Positions 17,860 through 27,147 of a stretch of 64,000 bases of DNA are shown here, one piece after another. The translations under genes were made by a program, and so were the position numbers. Every line of letters begins with the position of its first letter. Position 1 is the stretch's first letter. Origin of the DNA: Nitratiruptor sp. YY08-10 (GTDB taxonomy: Bacteria > Campylobacterota > Campylobacteria > Campylobacterales > Nitratiruptoraceae); assembly GCF_016629565.1 (NCBI RefSeq), contig NZ_AP023057.1, positions 248,001 through 312,000 of the forward strand, given 5' to 3'. The notes beneath the pieces are model-generated. The model had not been told where the DNA came from. It did not search any database and saw nothing but the letters and a program-made list of their open reading frames with translations.

Positions 17860-19902
17860 GTGAGTAAAGTATATTTTTCGACGTGGAAAGATGAGCTTAT
17901 CGACAATCGGGGAAAACCGAAAGAAGAATGGGTAGAGTCTGCTTTCAACTTTCCAGTCCAGTACAATACCGATATTGATTCAAAAGCCTTTATCGGATGG
18001 GCCGGTATTGCGCTCATGAGCGAAGATGTAGATGTGGTCAAACTTGCGACAGAATACGCCAAACAGTACCAAGTCTACTCAGAAGCGTGCGGAAGATGCG
18101 CTCCAGGAAGATGGGGGGGACGGATTTTATACGATCTATTTGACAAGATTGCCAGAGGAGAAGGCGAGAAGAGTGACGTAGATCATCTCAAAGAGGTTTC
18201 CAAAACGATGATGGAAACCAGCAAATGTGAGATAGGTCGTACCGTTCCAAAGCCGCTTCTTGATATATTGGAGCATTTTTCCGATGAAATCGATGAGTTG
18301 ATTCAAAATAAAAAACCTTCCAAATACTATAACAATCCTGAAATCAGCTACATAGCAAAAGTAACGGCTCCATGCATGGATGCCTGCCCGAGTCACGTGG
18401 ATATTCCAGCGTATATTGAGGGAGTTCGGGATCTACGATATGACGACAGTTTAATGGCAACACGAAAAACGATGCCACTTGCACATACTTGTGGTCGAGT
18501 CTGCCCGCACCCGTGTGAAGATGAGTGTAGAAGGGCGAACCTGGATGAGCCGATCTCCATTATGGAATTGAAGCGAATCGGAGCTGATTTTGAGGATGAA
18601 CATGGCCTTTTTTGGCTCCATCCTAAAAAACAAAAACCGCTCAATGGTAAAAAAGTTGCCATCATAGGAGCCGGTCCTGCTGGACTAGCGGGAGCCTATT
18701 ATCTGGCTCTTGAAGGAGTGGCATGTGATGTGTATGAAGAGTTGCCGGTACTTGGTGGAGAAGTAGCTGTAGGTGTTCCACAGTATCGAATGCCGGTAGA
18801 AAAATACAATAAAGACATAGAAGCGGTCGCATCGCTCGAAGGGGTTCGCTTTATCACCGGTAAGCGGGTTACGGCAGATGATATGAGAAAATTTGAAAAA
18901 GAGTATGACGCTATTTTGATAGCGACAGGAACAAGAATTTCCAAAAAAGTTCGCGCAAAGAATGAGCGAGATGAGATCAAAGGGTATTGGCCAGCCATCA
19001 ATTTCCTTGATTGTATCAACCTTTATGTCAAATATGGGATTCCTGTACCAAAAGAGATTCAAGAAAAACAGCATCTCAACACAGATTATGTGGATTTGAC
19101 AGGAAAGACGCTGGTATGTGTTGGTGGGGGGTTTACCTCCATGGACGTGGTTCGATGTGCCGTACGGGCCAATGCAAAAAAAGTGATTATGCTCTATCGT
19201 CGGGATGAAGCAACTATCATTCGAAATACCACCTATGAAGAGTACCATGAAGCTGTGGAAGAGGGTGTGGAGTTTATTTTCTATTCTGCTGTTGAAGAGA
19301 TTATTACCGATGAAAACGACAACTTGAAAGCATTGAAAGTCAACCGATTTGAACTTATTCCCGATCCAAACGGTGGTCGACCACAACTTAAAAAGATAGA
19401 GGGTGCAGATTTTACAATTGAATGTGATTATTTGGTACCTGCTGTGAGCCAAAGTGCAGATCTCTCTCATCTGCCTGAAGAGTGGGAGATAGAGCTGACA
19501 AGCTGGGGTACCATCAAAACGGATGGTAAAACCTATATGAGTTCAAAAAAAGGCGTTTTTGCAGCAGGAGACTGCGAATATGGTCCGATGACTATCGTCA
19601 ATGCAGTAGGACAGGCTAAACGCGCAGCTAGTGTCATCAGTCGTTATGTTCAAACAGGTGAAGTGACTCTTACGGATGAAGAGATCATGGAAGATCATTT
19701 GAGAGCATTGAAAGTATATGACAAAAAAGAAAAGATTACAGGTTGGCTTCCCGGACTTCCAAGACAGGTGAGCGAAAAACTGACAGTTGAGGAGCGAAAA
19801 TCCACTCAACTTGAAGTGAATCTTGGTTTTACCCAAGAGCAGGCGATTGCAGAGGCAGAGCGGTGTATGCGATGTTACTATATCGCTATGGTAGCGGTGT
19901 AA
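17860..19902 (+). CDS. Complex I electron-input flavoprotein: NuoF C-terminal-like domain fused to GltD-type FAD/NAD(P) oxidoreductase
   Basis: 680 residues. At about 70-145 lies a NuoF-type iron-sulfur region (ACGRCAPGRWGG ... TSKCEIGR); the third Cys of the usual CGxCxPC motif is Gly here. At about 165-230 is a GltD-type 4Fe-4S domain (APCMDACPSH, CGRVCPHPCEDEC). Then come an FAD Rossmann motif (VAIIGAGPAGLAGA, about 265), a second nucleotide fold (VCVGGGFTSMD, about 420) and FAAGDCEYGPMT. The FMN/NADH domain of NuoF is absent. It probably feeds NAD(P)H electrons through FAD into NuoG. The start is GTG at 17860, eight bases after AGGGGG. Confidence 0.85.
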   Translation: MSKVYFSTWKDELIDNRGKPKEEWVESAFNFPVQYNTDIDSKAFIGWAGIALMSEDVDVVKLATEYAKQYQVYSEACGRCAPGRWGGRILYDLFDKIARGEGEKSDVDHLKEVSKTMMETSKCEIGRTVPKPLLDILEHFSDEIDELIQNKKPSKYYNNPEISYIAKVTAPCMDACPSHVDIPAYIEGVRDLRYDDSLMATRKTMPLAHTCGRVCPHPCEDECRRANLDEPISIMELKRIGADFEDEHGLFWLHPKKQKPLNGKKVAIIGAGPAGLAGAYYLALEGVACDVYEELPVLGGEVAVGVPQYRMPVEKYNKDIEAVASLEGVRFITGKRVTADDMRKFEKEYDAILIATGTRISKKVRAKNERDEIKGYWPAINFLDCINLYVKYGIPVPKEIQEKQHLNTDYVDLTGKTLVCVGGGFTSMDVVRCAVRANAKKVIMLYRRDEATIIRNTTYEEYHEAVEEGVEFIFYSAVEEIITDENDNLKALKVNRFELIPDPNGGRPQLKKIEGADFTIECDYLVPAVSQSADLSHLPEEWEIELTSWGTIKTDGKTYMSSKKGVFAAGDCEYGPMTIVNAVGQAKRAASVISRYVQTGEVTLTDEEIMEDHLRALKVYDKKEKITGWLPGLPRQVSEKLTVEERKSTQLEVNLGFTQEQAIAEAERCMRCYYIAMVAV

Positions 19903-19911
19903 AGGTAGAGC

Positions 19912-22188
19912 ATGGTTAAGTTTACAATAGATGGAAGAACAGTTACCGCCCAAAAGGGTGAAACTATTTTACAAGTAGCACGACGAGAGGGGATCTATAT
20001 TCCTACAATGTGCTATTTGACAAAAGTAAAGCCTATCGAATCATGCAGACTCTGCGTTGTAGAGGTCGAAGGAGTTGAGGGGTTTGTTCTCAGTTGTCAA
20101 ACTCCAGTTGTACCAGATATTAAAGTGCGAACAAACTCTGAAGAGCTTTATAAACATCGACAAAACATCATGCGCCTTTATGATGTGAACCATCCACTAG
20201 AGTGTGGCGTATGTGATAAGAGTGGCGAGTGTGATCTTCAAAACAAGACCTTGGAGTTCGGAGTCGATACGCAAGAGTTTACTGCAAAGGATCAATATCG
20301 ACCAATCCAAAAATGGAACTACATCCAGTATGATCCGAGTCTATGTATTTTATGTGAAAAATGTGTGCATGTATGCAATGAAGTGATTGGTGATGATGCT
20401 ATCGAGATCGAATATGGCGGATATAAATCAAAAATTGTTCCTAAAAATGCCGAAACGCTTGATTGTACATTCTGTGGAGAGTGTATTGCAGTCTGTCCGG
20501 TAGGCGCACTTATAAGCAGTGATTTCAAATATACCTCCAATGCATGGGAACTTCAAAGGATCCCAGCGGCTTGCGCACACTGTAGTGCAGCATGTCATCT
20601 GTATTATGAGGTAAAACACTCTTCAATCGAAAATCTCGAGCCAAAGATTTACCGTGTGAAAAATGAGTTTGAATTTGAAACACTGTGTGGGGCAGGACGA
20701 TTTGGATTCGATTTTGAAAATAGAGCCAAAAAGGATGAAAAAGCTTTTGAAAACGCTTTAGAAGCGTTCAAAAAAGCGGATACGATTCGATTTACTTCCT
20801 ATATTACCAATGAAGAGGCATATATTCTTCAGAAGCTCAAAGAAAAATTTGGCTATAAACTCATCAATGAAGAGGCAAGAAACTATCAAAAATTTTTGCA
20901 AAACTATGCAGCATATAGCGGAAAAAGCCTTTATAGTGCAGATTTAAGAAGAGTTGAAATAAGTGATTTTATTGTACTTTTGGGAAGTTTTGCCTCTTCA
21001 GACAATCCTGCTGTGCGTTATGCATTTACCGTGGCACATAAACAAAGAAACGCACAAATCATCAATATGCATCCGGTGGAAGACGATCTTTTAAAACCAA
21101 TCGTTACCAAATTTGTCAAATATGAAGTTGGAAGTGAAGAAGCGGTTATGGGAATGCTGCTTGATGCGCTCCTTAGTGAAGAGGCAAAATCCAAAATTGA
21201 TCAAAAATGGTTTGATGAACTCGATATGGGTTACCTCAGTGCGGAATCAAGTGTGGGGGAAGAGGAGATCGAAGATATCTTAGCAAAACTGAACCGCAAA
21301 AAAAGACTGAAAGAAGATAGGTTTACACTCATACTTGGAGAGGATTTGTACGCACATCCAAGAGCGGAGAATATAGCGAGACTGGCTGGGTTGATCGATC
21401 GATTTACAGAGTTCGAGGTGATGATCATACCACCAAAGACAAACAGTCTGGGCGTAGCACTCATTTGTGACCTGGATGATGAGGATGGTGCGTACAGTAT
21501 AGGCTACAACACGAAAGGGGACTTTACACTGAGCGCTTTGGGTGATGGCGATTTGGATATGCCAGCTCTCAACCAACAAGAGGGGACTTTTACCAATATC
21601 GATAGACGGGTAGTACCGACAAACGTAGCATTGCCATATGAGGGCTATGTACTAAACGATATTGCAAGAGCTCTCGGAGTGAGTGATAAAGAGTATACAA
21701 TAGAATTTACAAAAGAGCTTCCACAAGAGAAGGGGTATCAACCAATAGCGTTCGATGATCTGCCAAACGAGTTTTTAAATGATGGAAGCGAGCGGCGAGG
21801 GTACGTGATCGAGCCACAAAGAGTGAATTTGTCAAGAAAGAACGTTGAGCCGATAGCTGAGCTGCCGGAATTCAACGGTACAGTGGTCTATCGATGTGAG
21901 CCGGTTTTGCAGTTTAGCCCGTTCACCAACAAAGCGCATCAGTTGAATTGGTCCTGTGAGCTGATAGGATCGCAGCAGTTTTCCATAGCTGCCAAACTGA
22001 GCGATGGAGATCAAGTTATTATTCAAACAAAATTTGGTGCAATAGCAAAAACATTTCGTATCGATCCTAAATTAAAGGGTACAGTTGCCCTATTAGGAGT
22101 GAGTGATATGGGGATAGAGTATTTTGATATGCAGTCATCCTACAGATATGAACGAGTAAAAATCACAAAGAGAGCGGATCATGAGTGA
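19912..22188 (+). CDS. nuoG: NADH-quinone oxidoreductase subunit G, copy 1
   Basis: 758 residues. The N-terminal [2Fe-2S] ferredoxin domain (CYLTKVKP, SCRLCVVEV) precedes a His-Cys cluster region (HPLECGVCDKSGECDLQ), a 2x4Fe-4S domain (CILCEKCVHVC; CTFCGECIAVCPVGAL), an extra cluster motif (CAHCSAAC) and a molybdopterin-oxidoreductase-like body. It carries electrons within the peripheral arm. Two regions are near-identical in DNA to nuoG2 (see repeats). Its stop overlaps the nuoG2 start by 8 bases. Confidence 0.93.
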   Translation: MVKFTIDGRTVTAQKGETILQVARREGIYIPTMCYLTKVKPIESCRLCVVEVEGVEGFVLSCQTPVVPDIKVRTNSEELYKHRQNIMRLYDVNHPLECGVCDKSGECDLQNKTLEFGVDTQEFTAKDQYRPIQKWNYIQYDPSLCILCEKCVHVCNEVIGDDAIEIEYGGYKSKIVPKNAETLDCTFCGECIAVCPVGALISSDFKYTSNAWELQRIPAACAHCSAACHLYYEVKHSSIENLEPKIYRVKNEFEFETLCGAGRFGFDFENRAKKDEKAFENALEAFKKADTIRFTSYITNEEAYILQKLKEKFGYKLINEEARNYQKFLQNYAAYSGKSLYSADLRRVEISDFIVLLGSFASSDNPAVRYAFTVAHKQRNAQIINMHPVEDDLLKPIVTKFVKYEVGSEEAVMGMLLDALLSEEAKSKIDQKWFDELDMGYLSAESSVGEEEIEDILAKLNRKKRLKEDRFTLILGEDLYAHPRAENIARLAGLIDRFTEFEVMIIPPKTNSLGVALICDLDDEDGAYSIGYNTKGDFTLSALGDGDLDMPALNQQEGTFTNIDRRVVPTNVALPYEGYVLNDIARALGVSDKEYTIEFTKELPQEKGYQPIAFDDLPNEFLNDGSERRGYVIEPQRVNLSRKNVEPIAELPEFNGTVVYRCEPVLQFSPFTNKAHQLNWSCELIGSQQFSIAAKLSDGDQVIIQTKFGAIAKTFRIDPKLKGTVALLGVSDMGIEYFDMQSSYRYERVKITKRADHE
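21325..21942 (+). repeat. 618-bp block shared by nuoG1 and nuoG2 (copy in nuoG1)
   Basis: Line-by-line reading shows the same 618 bases here and at 23816-24433 (offset 2491), with no difference found, including at silent codon positions. Outside the block the two genes diverge at once. A second, shorter shared part is at 20692-20880 versus 23033-23221 (offset 2341), with an 86-base perfect run (20743-20828). Confidence 0.93.
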
Positions 22189-24664
22189 AAAGATTAAGAT
22201 TACGATTGATGGAAAAGAGTGTGAAACGGTAGCAGGCGAGTACGTTCTCAATGTAGCCAGAGCCAACGGTATTTTTATTCCTGCCATCTGTTACCTAACA
22301 GGTTGCTCTCCGACGCTGGCATGTAGGCTTTGCCTTGTAGAAGCAGATGGTAAGCAGGTCTATGCGTGTAATGCCAAAGCCAAAGATGGTATGAATATCG
22401 TTACCGTCACGGAAAATATTCTTAAAGAGCGCCGTGCCATCATGGAAGTCTATGATGTGAACCACCCATTGGAGTGCGGCGTATGTGATCAAAGTGGCGA
22501 ATGCGAGTTGCAAAACTATACATTAGAGATGAAAGTGGATGAGCAGCACTATGCCATTCGAGACACCTATAGGCCAGTCAAAAAATGGAATTTTATCCAT
22601 TATGACTCGTCACTCTGTATCGTGTGTGAGCGTTGTGTGACTGTTTGTAAGGATATGATAGGCGATGCGGCGCTAAAAACCGTTCCACGGGGCGGAGACA
22701 AGCTTGGCAAAGAGTGGAAAGATGAGATGCCAAAAGACGCCTATGCTATGTGGAACAAACTGCAAAAATCGATTATCGGAGCGGTTACAGGAGATCAGCT
22801 TGATTGTACATGGTGTGGTGAATGTATCAGTGTCTGTCCGGTTGGAGCACTGGTGAGCGAAGATTATCACTATACGACTAACTCTTGGGAACTTACAAAA
22901 ATTCCAGCGGCCTGTGCACATTGTAGTGCTACCTGCCACATGTACTATGAAACGAAACACACCTCTATCGAAAACCCTGAACCAAAAATCTACCGCGTCA
23001 CAAATGAGTTTCATTATCAGCCGCTATGCGGAGCAGGACGATTTGGATTTGATTTTGAAAACAAGGCCAAAAAGGATGAAAAGGCTTTTGAAAACGCTTT
23101 AGAAGCGTTCAAAAAAGCGGATACGATTCGATTTACTTCCTATATTACCAATGAAGAGGCATATATTCTCCAGAAGCTCAAAGAAAAATTTGACTATAAA
23201 CTCATCAATGAGGATGCCAAACAGTATAAGCAGTTTTTAGAAAATTTCAGTCAATACAGCGGAAAATCATTACCAACAGCCGATGTGAAAACAATCCATA
23301 ATAGTCAATTTGTAGTTTCTATAGGGACAGCATTGAAAAGTGACAATCCGAGAGTACGGTTTGCGTTTAACAATGCTGTAAAAATGAATAAAGGCGGAGG
23401 AATCTATTTTCATCCTATAAAAGATCCGGTCATAGAGTCTCTTGGAAAAACAGTTGTGCCTGTTTATCACAAACCGTTAAAAGAAGAGGCTGCACTCTAT
23501 CTTATATTGCAAGAATTTGGTGATAAAGAGAAATTACCAAAATATGTGAAAGAGTATCTTGATTCGTTGATGGTTACAAAAACCAAAGAGATTGAGGAGA
23601 CGATTAAGGAAAAAGTTGTCGAGATTGTTGAAGAGACGATCGTTGATGAAAAAACGGGCAAAGAGAAAAAAGTTCAGAAAAAAGTAGAAAAAGAGGTACC
23701 CAAAAAGGTCAAAAAAGAGGTTGAGTATCAGGTGAGCAAACTTTATGACATGCTTGATGCTCCTGAAGAGTTGATGGAAAAATTGAGTAAAGTGCTATCA
23801 AAAGCTGAAAAATTCACACTCATACTTGGAGAGGATTTGTACGCACATCCAAGAGCGGAGAATATAGCGAGACTGGCTGGGTTGATCGATCGATTTACAG
23901 AGTTCGAGGTGATGATCATACCACCAAAGACAAACAGTCTGGGCGTAGCACTCATTTGTGACCTGGATGATGAGGATGGTGCGTACAGTATAGGCTACAA
24001 CACGAAAGGGGACTTTACACTGAGCGCTTTGGGTGATGGCGATTTGGATATGCCAGCTCTCAACCAACAAGAGGGGACTTTTACCAATATCGATAGACGG
24101 GTAGTACCGACAAACGTAGCATTGCCATATGAGGGCTATGTACTAAACGATATTGCAAGAGCTCTCGGAGTGAGTGATAAAGAGTATACAATAGAATTTA
24201 CAAAAGAGCTTCCACAAGAGAAGGGGTATCAACCAATAGCGTTCGATGATCTGCCAAACGAGTTTTTAAATGATGGAAGCGAGCGGCGAGGGTACGTGAT
24301 CGAGCCACAAAGAGTGAATTTGTCAAGAAAGAACGTTGAGCCGATAGCTGAGCTGCCGGAATTCAACGGTACAGTGGTCTATCGATGTGAGCCGGTTTTG
24401 CAGTTTAGCCCGTTCACCAACAAAGCGCATCAGCTAACAGAAAATGGCAAATTGTATGCAAGTGAAACATTTTTGAATGAATTGGGCCTTGAAGAGGGTG
24501 ATAAAGTAAACCTTCAAAAAGATGATACTAATATTACAGTAGAAGTTGCCCTTGATGACAAAATTGGATCGGGAGCCTATATAGGCACGTTTGATACAAA
24601 TATTGATATATCACCGCTTTTTGCGGGATATCGATTTAGCGAAGTACAAATTCAAAAGGTGTAA
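22181..24664 (+). CDS. nuoG: NADH-quinone oxidoreductase subunit G, copy 2
   Basis: 827 residues with the same domain order as copy 1. Two additions stand out: about 25 residues between the two 4Fe-4S motifs (region 22672-22790), and a Lys/Glu-rich insertion at about residues 465-520 (from 23570 to 23745) with alternating KEKV, KKVEKEV and KKVKKEV blocks. The C-terminal body then re-enters the sequence that is identical to copy 1. Two NuoG paralogs in one operon are known in some Campylobacterota; both may sit in the complex or in alternative versions. Confidence 0.92.
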   Translation: MSEKIKITIDGKECETVAGEYVLNVARANGIFIPAICYLTGCSPTLACRLCLVEADGKQVYACNAKAKDGMNIVTVTENILKERRAIMEVYDVNHPLECGVCDQSGECELQNYTLEMKVDEQHYAIRDTYRPVKKWNFIHYDSSLCIVCERCVTVCKDMIGDAALKTVPRGGDKLGKEWKDEMPKDAYAMWNKLQKSIIGAVTGDQLDCTWCGECISVCPVGALVSEDYHYTTNSWELTKIPAACAHCSATCHMYYETKHTSIENPEPKIYRVTNEFHYQPLCGAGRFGFDFENKAKKDEKAFENALEAFKKADTIRFTSYITNEEAYILQKLKEKFDYKLINEDAKQYKQFLENFSQYSGKSLPTADVKTIHNSQFVVSIGTALKSDNPRVRFAFNNAVKMNKGGGIYFHPIKDPVIESLGKTVVPVYHKPLKEEAALYLILQEFGDKEKLPKYVKEYLDSLMVTKTKEIEETIKEKVVEIVEETIVDEKTGKEKKVQKKVEKEVPKKVKKEVEYQVSKLYDMLDAPEELMEKLSKVLSKAEKFTLILGEDLYAHPRAENIARLAGLIDRFTEFEVMIIPPKTNSLGVALICDLDDEDGAYSIGYNTKGDFTLSALGDGDLDMPALNQQEGTFTNIDRRVVPTNVALPYEGYVLNDIARALGVSDKEYTIEFTKELPQEKGYQPIAFDDLPNEFLNDGSERRGYVIEPQRVNLSRKNVEPIAELPEFNGTVVYRCEPVLQFSPFTNKAHQLTENGKLYASETFLNELGLEEGDKVNLQKDDTNITVEVALDDKIGSGAYIGTFDTNIDISPLFAGYRFSEVQIQKV
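23816..24433 (+). repeat. 618-bp block shared by nuoG1 and nuoG2 (copy in nuoG2)
   Basis: Partner of 21325-21942, in direct orientation. The identity extends through codon third positions, as expected for recent gene conversion. Recombination between the copies would delete 2491 bp and leave one fused nuoG. Confidence 0.93.
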
Positions 24665-24665
24665 C

Positions 24666-25658
24666 ATGGATGCAGCGTTTGTTATAGCAACCATTCTTAA
24701 GATACTGATTGTACTGGGGCTTTTTTCGGCTTTGGCCGGATTTGGTACCTATGTAGAAAGAAAAGTACTTGCATTTATGCAACGCCGTCTTGGTCCGATG
24801 CATGTAGGACCATACGGATTGTTACAGGTTCTTGCTGACGGTATCAAGCTCTTTACGAAAGAGGATTTTGTACCGCAAGGAGCAGTACGCCCTGTTTTTA
24901 TGATAGCTCCGGTAATCACAGCGGCCACAGCTTTTATCGCTATGGCGGCGATTCCGATGTTTCCGGAATTTACAATCGGTGGATATACGGTTAAGCCGAT
25001 AATTTCTGATATCAATGTTGGATTGCTGTTTGTGTTAGGAGTAATGGCTGCTGGATTGTATGGACCATTGCTAGCTGGTATGTCTTCTGGAAACAAATGG
25101 GCGTTACTCGGTGCAGCTCGGACTGCGATCCAGTTTTTAAGCTATGAAGTTGTTACCGGACTTTCTGTTTTGGCACCAGTGATGATTGTAGGGTCCCTTT
25201 CATTGGTGGATTTTAACAATTACCAGGCAGGAGGCATAGGAAATTGGCTGATTTGGAAACAGCCTCTTGCATTTATTCTTTTCTTGATTGCAGGATATGC
25301 GGAGACAAACAGAACGCCGTTTGATTTACTAGAGCATGAAGCGGAAGTGATTTCAGGGTACGCTACAGAGTATAGCGGTATGCGATGGGGAATGTTTTTC
25401 ATCGGTGAATATGCAAACATGTTCACAATAGGATTTTTGGTTAGTCTCATTTTTCTTGGCGGATTCAATGATTGGGGATTTATTCCAGGTGCGATTGCTA
25501 TTTTGATCAAAGTCTTTTTCTTTTTCTTTCTTTTCTTGTGGACACGGGCATCCTGGCCGCATGTACGACCGGATCAATTGATGTGGCTCTGCTGGAAAGT
25601 ATTGATGCCTCTAGCGGTGATCAATGTAGTGATTACCGGTATTGTGATGAGTATCTAA
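24666..25658 (+). CDS. nuoH: NADH-quinone oxidoreductase subunit H
   Basis: 330 residues, about eight transmembrane helices. Family signatures are present: FGTYVERKVLAFMQRRLGPMHVGPYGLLQ near residues 25-55, and ETNRTPFDLLEHEAEVISGYATEYSG in the quinone-site loop. It joins the membrane and peripheral arms. The ATG at 24666 overlaps nothing and lies one base after the nuoG2 stop; longer frames run into nuoG2. Confidence 0.96.
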   Translation: MDAAFVIATILKILIVLGLFSALAGFGTYVERKVLAFMQRRLGPMHVGPYGLLQVLADGIKLFTKEDFVPQGAVRPVFMIAPVITAATAFIAMAAIPMFPEFTIGGYTVKPIISDINVGLLFVLGVMAAGLYGPLLAGMSSGNKWALLGAARTAIQFLSYEVVTGLSVLAPVMIVGSLSLVDFNNYQAGGIGNWLIWKQPLAFILFLIAGYAETNRTPFDLLEHEAEVISGYATEYSGMRWGMFFIGEYANMFTIGFLVSLIFLGGFNDWGFIPGAIAILIKVFFFFFLFLWTRASWPHVRPDQLMWLCWKVLMPLAVINVVITGIVMSI

Positions 25659-25667
25659 GGGGGAATT

Positions 25668-26279
25668 ATGAGTGGGTTAGAACAGTTTACAAATAGATAT
25701 GGATCACAAAACTATTATAAAGTGAAAATAGAGCCATATCCAAAGACGCCTTGGGAAAAATTTAAAAGAGTTTTGAAAAGAAGTGTAAAACTTGAACTCT
25801 TTGTCGGTTTGAAAATTACGCTATTGGAAATGATTCGATTTAATATCCATACAATTCAGTATCCAAAAGAGAAACTTCCAATTGGACCAAGATATCGGGC
25901 AGTCCATAAGCTGCTTCGGCTGCTTGAGAGTGGTAATGAGCGCTGTATCGGCTGTGGACTTTGTGAAAAGATCTGCATCGCTAACTGTATCCGAATCGAT
26001 ACAAAAGTCGATGAAAACGGAAGAAAAGTACCAACACAATATACGATTAATTTCGGCCGATGTATTTTTTGCGGGTATTGTGCGGAAGTATGCCCAGAGC
26101 TTGCCATTGTCCATGGTCAAGATTATGAAAATGCAAGTGAACAAAGAGCGCATTTTGCATTGAAAGAGGATATGCTCACACCACTTGACAAATTGAAAGA
26201 ACAAAAAGAGTTTCCAGGTTTTGGTGCGCCTACACCGGCAGCAGACAAATTAATCAAAAAAACGCCATTAGCGTATTAA
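25668..26279 (+). CDS. nuoI: NADH-quinone oxidoreductase subunit I
   Basis: 203 residues. Two ferredoxin-type 4Fe-4S motifs bind clusters N6a and N6b: [15 protein letters not shown] and [13 protein letters not shown]. An N-terminal amphipathic region (about 40 residues) contacts the membrane. GGGGG precedes the ATG by four bases. Confidence 0.96.
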   Translation: MSGLEQFTNRYGSQNYYKVKIEPYPKTPWEKFKRVLKRSVKLELFVGLKITLLEMIRFNIHTIQYPKEKLPIGPRYRAVHKLLRLLESGNERCIGCGLCEKICIANCIRIDTKVDENGRKVPTQYTINFGRCIFCGYCAEVCPELAIVHGQDYENASEQRAHFALKEDMLTPLDKLKEQKEFPGFGAPTPAADKLIKKTPLAY

Positions 26280-26290
26280 AAGGTATAGCG

Positions 26291-26845
26291 ATGGTTGAAG
26301 CAATTGCATTCTATCTTTTCGCAGCACTGACAATTTTTATGTTTGCTGTGACTGTTATGAGCAAGAACGCTCTGCATTCCATGAGCGCATTGGCCGCAGG
26401 AATGGTATTTATATCGGCATTCTTTTTTCTTTTGGATGCGGATTTTCTCGGTGTCGTTCAAATCATAGTCTACGGCGGTGCTGTTATGGCCCTGTATGCT
26501 TTTGCTATGATGTTTATGGATACGACAAAAGATGTAAAAGAGAAAAACCCGTCTAAGAAAATCGTATTTTTTCTTTCCGGAATGGTTGCACTTCTTCTTG
26601 TTATTATCCTATTGACACCGATTATTTCCGACAAAGTGCATGCTTTGTATCCAGTCAGTGATGAAGTTGGTAATGCAGAAGCGGTTGGTATCGTGCTGTT
26701 TACCAAATATCTGGTTCCATTTGAATTAGCTGCTGTAATGCTACTGGTGGCTATGATTGCGGGTATCATTTTGGCAAGTAAACGGATGGATGAGAGTATA
26801 ACGTTGAAAATTGATCATGAAATCGAAGAAAAGGCTGGCAAATGA
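26291..26845 (+). CDS. nuoJ: NADH-quinone oxidoreductase subunit J
   Basis: 184 residues with five predicted membrane segments and the typical VVQIIVYGGAVMALYAFAMMF helix (about residues 55-78). It is part of the membrane proton path. Its stop overlaps the nuoK start by 4 bases (ATGA). Confidence 0.94.
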   Translation: MVEAIAFYLFAALTIFMFAVTVMSKNALHSMSALAAGMVFISAFFFLLDADFLGVVQIIVYGGAVMALYAFAMMFMDTTKDVKEKNPSKKIVFFLSGMVALLLVIILLTPIISDKVHALYPVSDEVGNAEAVGIVLFTKYLVPFELAAVMLLVAMIAGIILASKRMDESITLKIDHEIEEKAGK

Positions 26846-27144
26846 TTACATTGACACACTATCTCATATTGTCTGCCATACTTTTTAGTATAGCGCTTGT
26901 AGGTATTTTGCGTAGAAAAAATCTACTGATGCTCTTTTTTGCAACAGAAATTGCACTTAATGCTGTGAATATTGCATTGGCTGCATTTTCAAAATATTAC
27001 GGAGATTTGACTGGGCAGCTTTTTGCATTTTTTATCATTGCCATTGCAGCAAGTGAAGTGGCAGTTGGCCTTGGTCTGTTGATTATTTGGTATAAACGAA
27101 GAGGAACTATCGATCTAGATAGCCTCCAATCTATGAACGGGTAA
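26842..27144 (+). CDS. nuoK: NADH-quinone oxidoreductase subunit K
   Basis: 100 residues, three transmembrane helices, the usual length. The central helix carries the conserved glutamate in FFATEIALNAVNIALAAF, and a second Glu is in AASEVAVGLGLL. It is a proton-channel subunit related to MrpC. Confidence 0.96.
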   Translation: MITLTHYLILSAILFSIALVGILRRKNLLMLFFATEIALNAVNIALAAFSKYYGDLTGQLFAFFIIAIAASEVAVGLGLLIIWYKRRGTIDLDSLQSMNG

Positions 27145-27147
27145 GGG

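Noticed and set aside
21231-21579. Antisense frames in nuoG1, repeated at 23743-24070
   Set aside because: They are identical only because the sense DNA block is duplicated; no ribosome site or protein-like pattern.
20692-24433. Mobile element or IS explanation for the shared nuoG blocks
   Set aside because: Both copies are in-frame parts of real genes, without terminal repeats or transposase; gene conversion explains them.
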